Assembly: GCA_045648765.1 (NCBI GenBank)
Contig: JAZROQ010000057.1
Span: 1 to 7,141, forward strand
Origin: RGIG3009 sp045648765
Lineage (GTDB): Bacteria > Bacillota > Clostridia > Oscillospirales > Acutalibacteraceae
DNA: 7,141 nt
Reading direction: 5' to 3'
Made by a program: the position numbers and the translations under genes. This document shows positions 5,719 through 7,141 of the stretch, piece by piece. Below the pieces are notes generated by a model. The model was not told the DNA's origin, did not search any database, and saw only the letters and a program-made list of their open reading frames with translations. Position 1 is the stretch's first letter, and each line of letters opens with the position of its first letter.

Positions 5719-5829
5719 CAGTTTTCGCCGAAGACTTTTTTGTTTGGATAACGAACAATTTTTTCGGCATGCTTGACGCATGGCGAGAAAATTTGAGGCA
5801 AACCGAGCGAAAAAGAACGGCGAAAACCA

Positions 5830-5858
5830 TTGCGTGTTCGACTCTCTTATGGTATACT
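5830..5858 (+). promoter_or_regulatory. Probable glyA promoter in the right terminal repeat
   Basis: TTGCGT (5830-5835) and TATACT (5853-5858) are 17 bases apart, and TGG before the -10 makes it an extended -10 site. Transcription would start near 5865, leaving only a very short leader before the ribosome binding site at 5868. The -35 is weak. The promoter lies almost wholly inside the right arm of the inverted repeat, so the element would supply the promoter for glyA. Confidence 0.55.
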
Positions 5859-5867
5859 ATGAAAAAC

Positions 5868-5872
5868 GGAGG
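5868..5872 (+). promoter_or_regulatory. Ribosome binding site that fixes the glyA start
   Basis: GGAGG lies nine bases before ATG 5882. The frame is open up to 5780, but that extension falls in the inverted-repeat element upstream of the promoter and has no such site. Confidence 0.8.
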
Positions 5873-5881
5873 TTGAATGAT

Positions 5882-7120
5882 ATGGATTTTATGGAAGAAT
5901 TGCGTCTGCAAGATGCCGAAGTGTTTGAAGGATGTCAAGCAGAACTTACACGTCAGCAACACAACATTGAATTAATTGCTTCGGAAAATATTGTATCCAA
6001 AGCGGTGTTGGCGGCAACGGGAAGTGTACTTACCAACAAGTATGCCGAGGGGTATCCGAGCAAGCGTTATTATGGCGGATGCCAATGTGTCGATATTGTG
6101 GAAGAAATTGCACGCGAACGTGCAAAAAAACTGTTTGGTGCCGAACACGCCAACGTGCAACCCCACAGTGGTGCCAATGCCAACTTGGCAGTATATTTTG
6201 CGTTGGTACAACCGGGCGAAACGATTTTGGGTATGAGCCTTGCACATGGGGGACATCTTACGCATGGTTCTCCCGTGAACTTGTCCGGTAAATACTATAA
6301 TTTCGTTTCTTACGAGTTGAGTGACGAAACACAACGTATTGATTATGAAGAAGTGCGCCGTTTGGCTTTGGAACACAAGCCGCGCTTGATTGTAGCAGGT
6401 GCGAGTGCATATCCCCGCGTGATCGATTTTGAAAAATTCCGTGCCATTGCTGACGAAGTGGGTGCCTACCTTATGGTGGATATGGCTCACATTGCGGGCT
6501 TGGTCGCTGCCGGTTTACATCCCAATCCTGTGCCGTATGCAGACGTGGTAACTACCACCACGCACAAAACGTTGCGTGGCCCGCGCGGCGGCATGATTTT
6601 GTGTCGCGAAGCGTTGGCAAAACAAATTGACAAAGCGATTTTCCCCGGCATGCAAGGTGGTCCGCTAATGCACGTGATTGCCGGTAAAGCGGTGGCGCTT
6701 GGTGAAGCCCTTACCGAAGAATTCCGCGATTATCAAAAACGAATTATCAAAAATGCAGCGGTTCTTGCCGATTCGTTGTTGGCACAAGGTTTTAACTTGG
6801 TAACAGGCGGCACAGACAATCATTTGATGTTGCTGGATTTGCAAAACTTTGGCATTACGGGCAAAGAGTTGGAACACCGTTTGGATGAGGTACACATTAC
6901 CGCAAACAAAAATGCAGTTCCTAACGATCCTGCCAGTCCTTTTGTCACCAGTGGTTTGCGTGTCGGTACACCGGCAGTTACCTCTCGTGGCTTTGGCGAA
7001 GAAGAAATGAAACGTATTGCCGTTTGGATGAAAGAAGTTATTGTTAACTTTGAAGAAAGCCGTGAACGCATTACCAAAGAAGTTGTGGAATTGTGTGAAC
7101 GTTTCCCGATTTATAAATAA
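5882..7120 (+). CDS. glyA: Serine hydroxymethyltransferase
   Basis: This cytoplasmic PLP enzyme interconverts serine and glycine with tetrahydrofolate, supplying glycine and one-carbon units. The 412 residues match the family length. Visible signatures are IELIASENIVS near the N-terminus, NKYAEGYPSKRYYGGC, the LAHGGHLTHG segment, VDMAHIAGL with D200 and H203, and the PLP-lysine motif TTTTHKTLRGPRGG with K229, the same number as the E. coli lysine as I recall. The end (LRVGTPAVTSRGFGEEEM and on) is intact. I chose ATG 5882 for the GGAGG nine bases upstream and because residues before it, encoded in the repeat element, do not resemble the family. It stands alone on the plus strand, divergent from the pseudouridine synthase gene. 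No terminator is seen in the 21 bases after the stop. Confidence 0.97.
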   Translation: MDFMEELRLQDAEVFEGCQAELTRQQHNIELIASENIVSKAVLAATGSVLTNKYAEGYPSKRYYGGCQCVDIVEEIARERAKKLFGAEHANVQPHSGANANLAVYFALVQPGETILGMSLAHGGHLTHGSPVNLSGKYYNFVSYELSDETQRIDYEEVRRLALEHKPRLIVAGASAYPRVIDFEKFRAIADEVGAYLMVDMAHIAGLVAAGLHPNPVPYADVVTTTTHKTLRGPRGGMILCREALAKQIDKAIFPGMQGGPLMHVIAGKAVALGEALTEEFRDYQKRIIKNAAVLADSLLAQGFNLVTGGTDNHLMLLDLQNFGITGKELEHRLDEVHITANKNAVPNDPASPFVTSGLRVGTPAVTSRGFGEEEMKRIAVWMKEVIVNFEESRERITKEVVELCERFPIYK

Positions 7121-7141
7121 CCTAAACAGATAAACAAAGCG

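Larger units (their letters stand above)
5578..5856. repeat. 279-base element with terminal inverted repeats (MITE-like)
   Basis: The left end 5578-5607 and the right end 5828-5856 are inverted copies: 15 perfect bases (TATACCATAAGAGAG), then, with two mismatches and one extra base, 12 more matching bases (27 of 30). The ends read TA-TACC...GGTA-TA, as expected if a TA target were duplicated by a Tc1/mariner-IS630 type transposase. The interior has no credible gene; it holds two 8-base-pair hairpins and two perfect nested inverted repeats (5678-5689/5756-5767 and 5721-5730/5818-5827). It fills most of the 370-base gap between the divergent rlu and glyA genes, and nothing else is seen there except promoters. 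Mobility is inference; the inverted repeats are seen directly. A structured non-coding RNA, or divergent promoters sharing an operator, are alternatives. Confidence 0.65.

Noticed and set aside
5780..5881. 34-residue N-terminal extension of glyA
   Set aside because: It lies upstream of or within the promoter and inside the inverted-repeat element, has no ribosome site, and does not resemble serine hydroxymethyltransferase; ATG 5882 has GGAGG upstream.
5859..5881. Glycine riboswitch upstream of glyA
   Set aside because: The predicted leader is only about 17 bases; no aptamer can fit between the promoter and the start codon.
5657..5962. 101-codon minus-strand frame across the rlu-glyA gap
   Set aside because: It overlaps the start of glyA antisense, is built from the inverted-repeat element, and has no ribosome site or recognisable domain.
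1..7141. CRISPR array, phage genes or a complete insertion sequence
   Set aside because: No regularly spaced direct repeats, no transposase or integrase frame and no phage structural genes were seen.

Overview
The window looks like a chromosomal segment from a low-to-mid GC Firmicute, most likely an uncultured gut-type member of the Clostridia. The reasons are strong G-rich Shine-Dalgarno sites, consensus sigma-A type promoters, TTG starts, a Rex redox repressor of the Gram-positive type, and a kinase/PqqD/S26-peptidase gene set of a kind I associate with that group. The taxonomic call is inference from gene content only.

Layout. Bases 1-148 hold a minus-strand tRNA cluster: a complete CAT-anticodon tRNA and the first 16 bases of a second tRNA, probably Trp. 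A strong minus-strand promoter lies at 189-216. Bases 260-300 hold the divergent plus-strand promoter, overlapped by a good match to the Rex operator. A tightly packed plus-strand operon follows: aconitase (332-2266), rex (2285-2926), an HprK-related kinase (2928-3794), a PqqD-like protein (3811-4077) and an S26-type peptidase (4074-4538). It ends in a hairpin shared with a convergent RluA-family pseudouridine synthase (4549-5511, minus). The next gap of about 370 bases (5512-5881) is largely occupied by a 279-base element with near-perfect terminal inverted repeats (5578-5856), internal hairpins and nested inverted repeats. The last gene is glyA (5882-7120, plus).

How the parts may work together. 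Rex senses NADH/NAD+, and the operator-like site over the acn -35 box suggests that Rex controls aconitase and itself, with the three downstream genes as passengers of the same circuit. Those three genes combine a kinase related to HPr kinase, a small peptide-binding (RRE-like) protein and a Ser/His signal-peptidase-like enzyme. The combination resembles parts of a RiPP maturation pathway, but no precursor, cyclase or transporter is in the window. This orphan cassette and the inverted-repeat element are the two items most worth following up. rlu and glyA are ordinary housekeeping genes, and both appear to be transcribed from promoters in or beside the inverted-repeat element.
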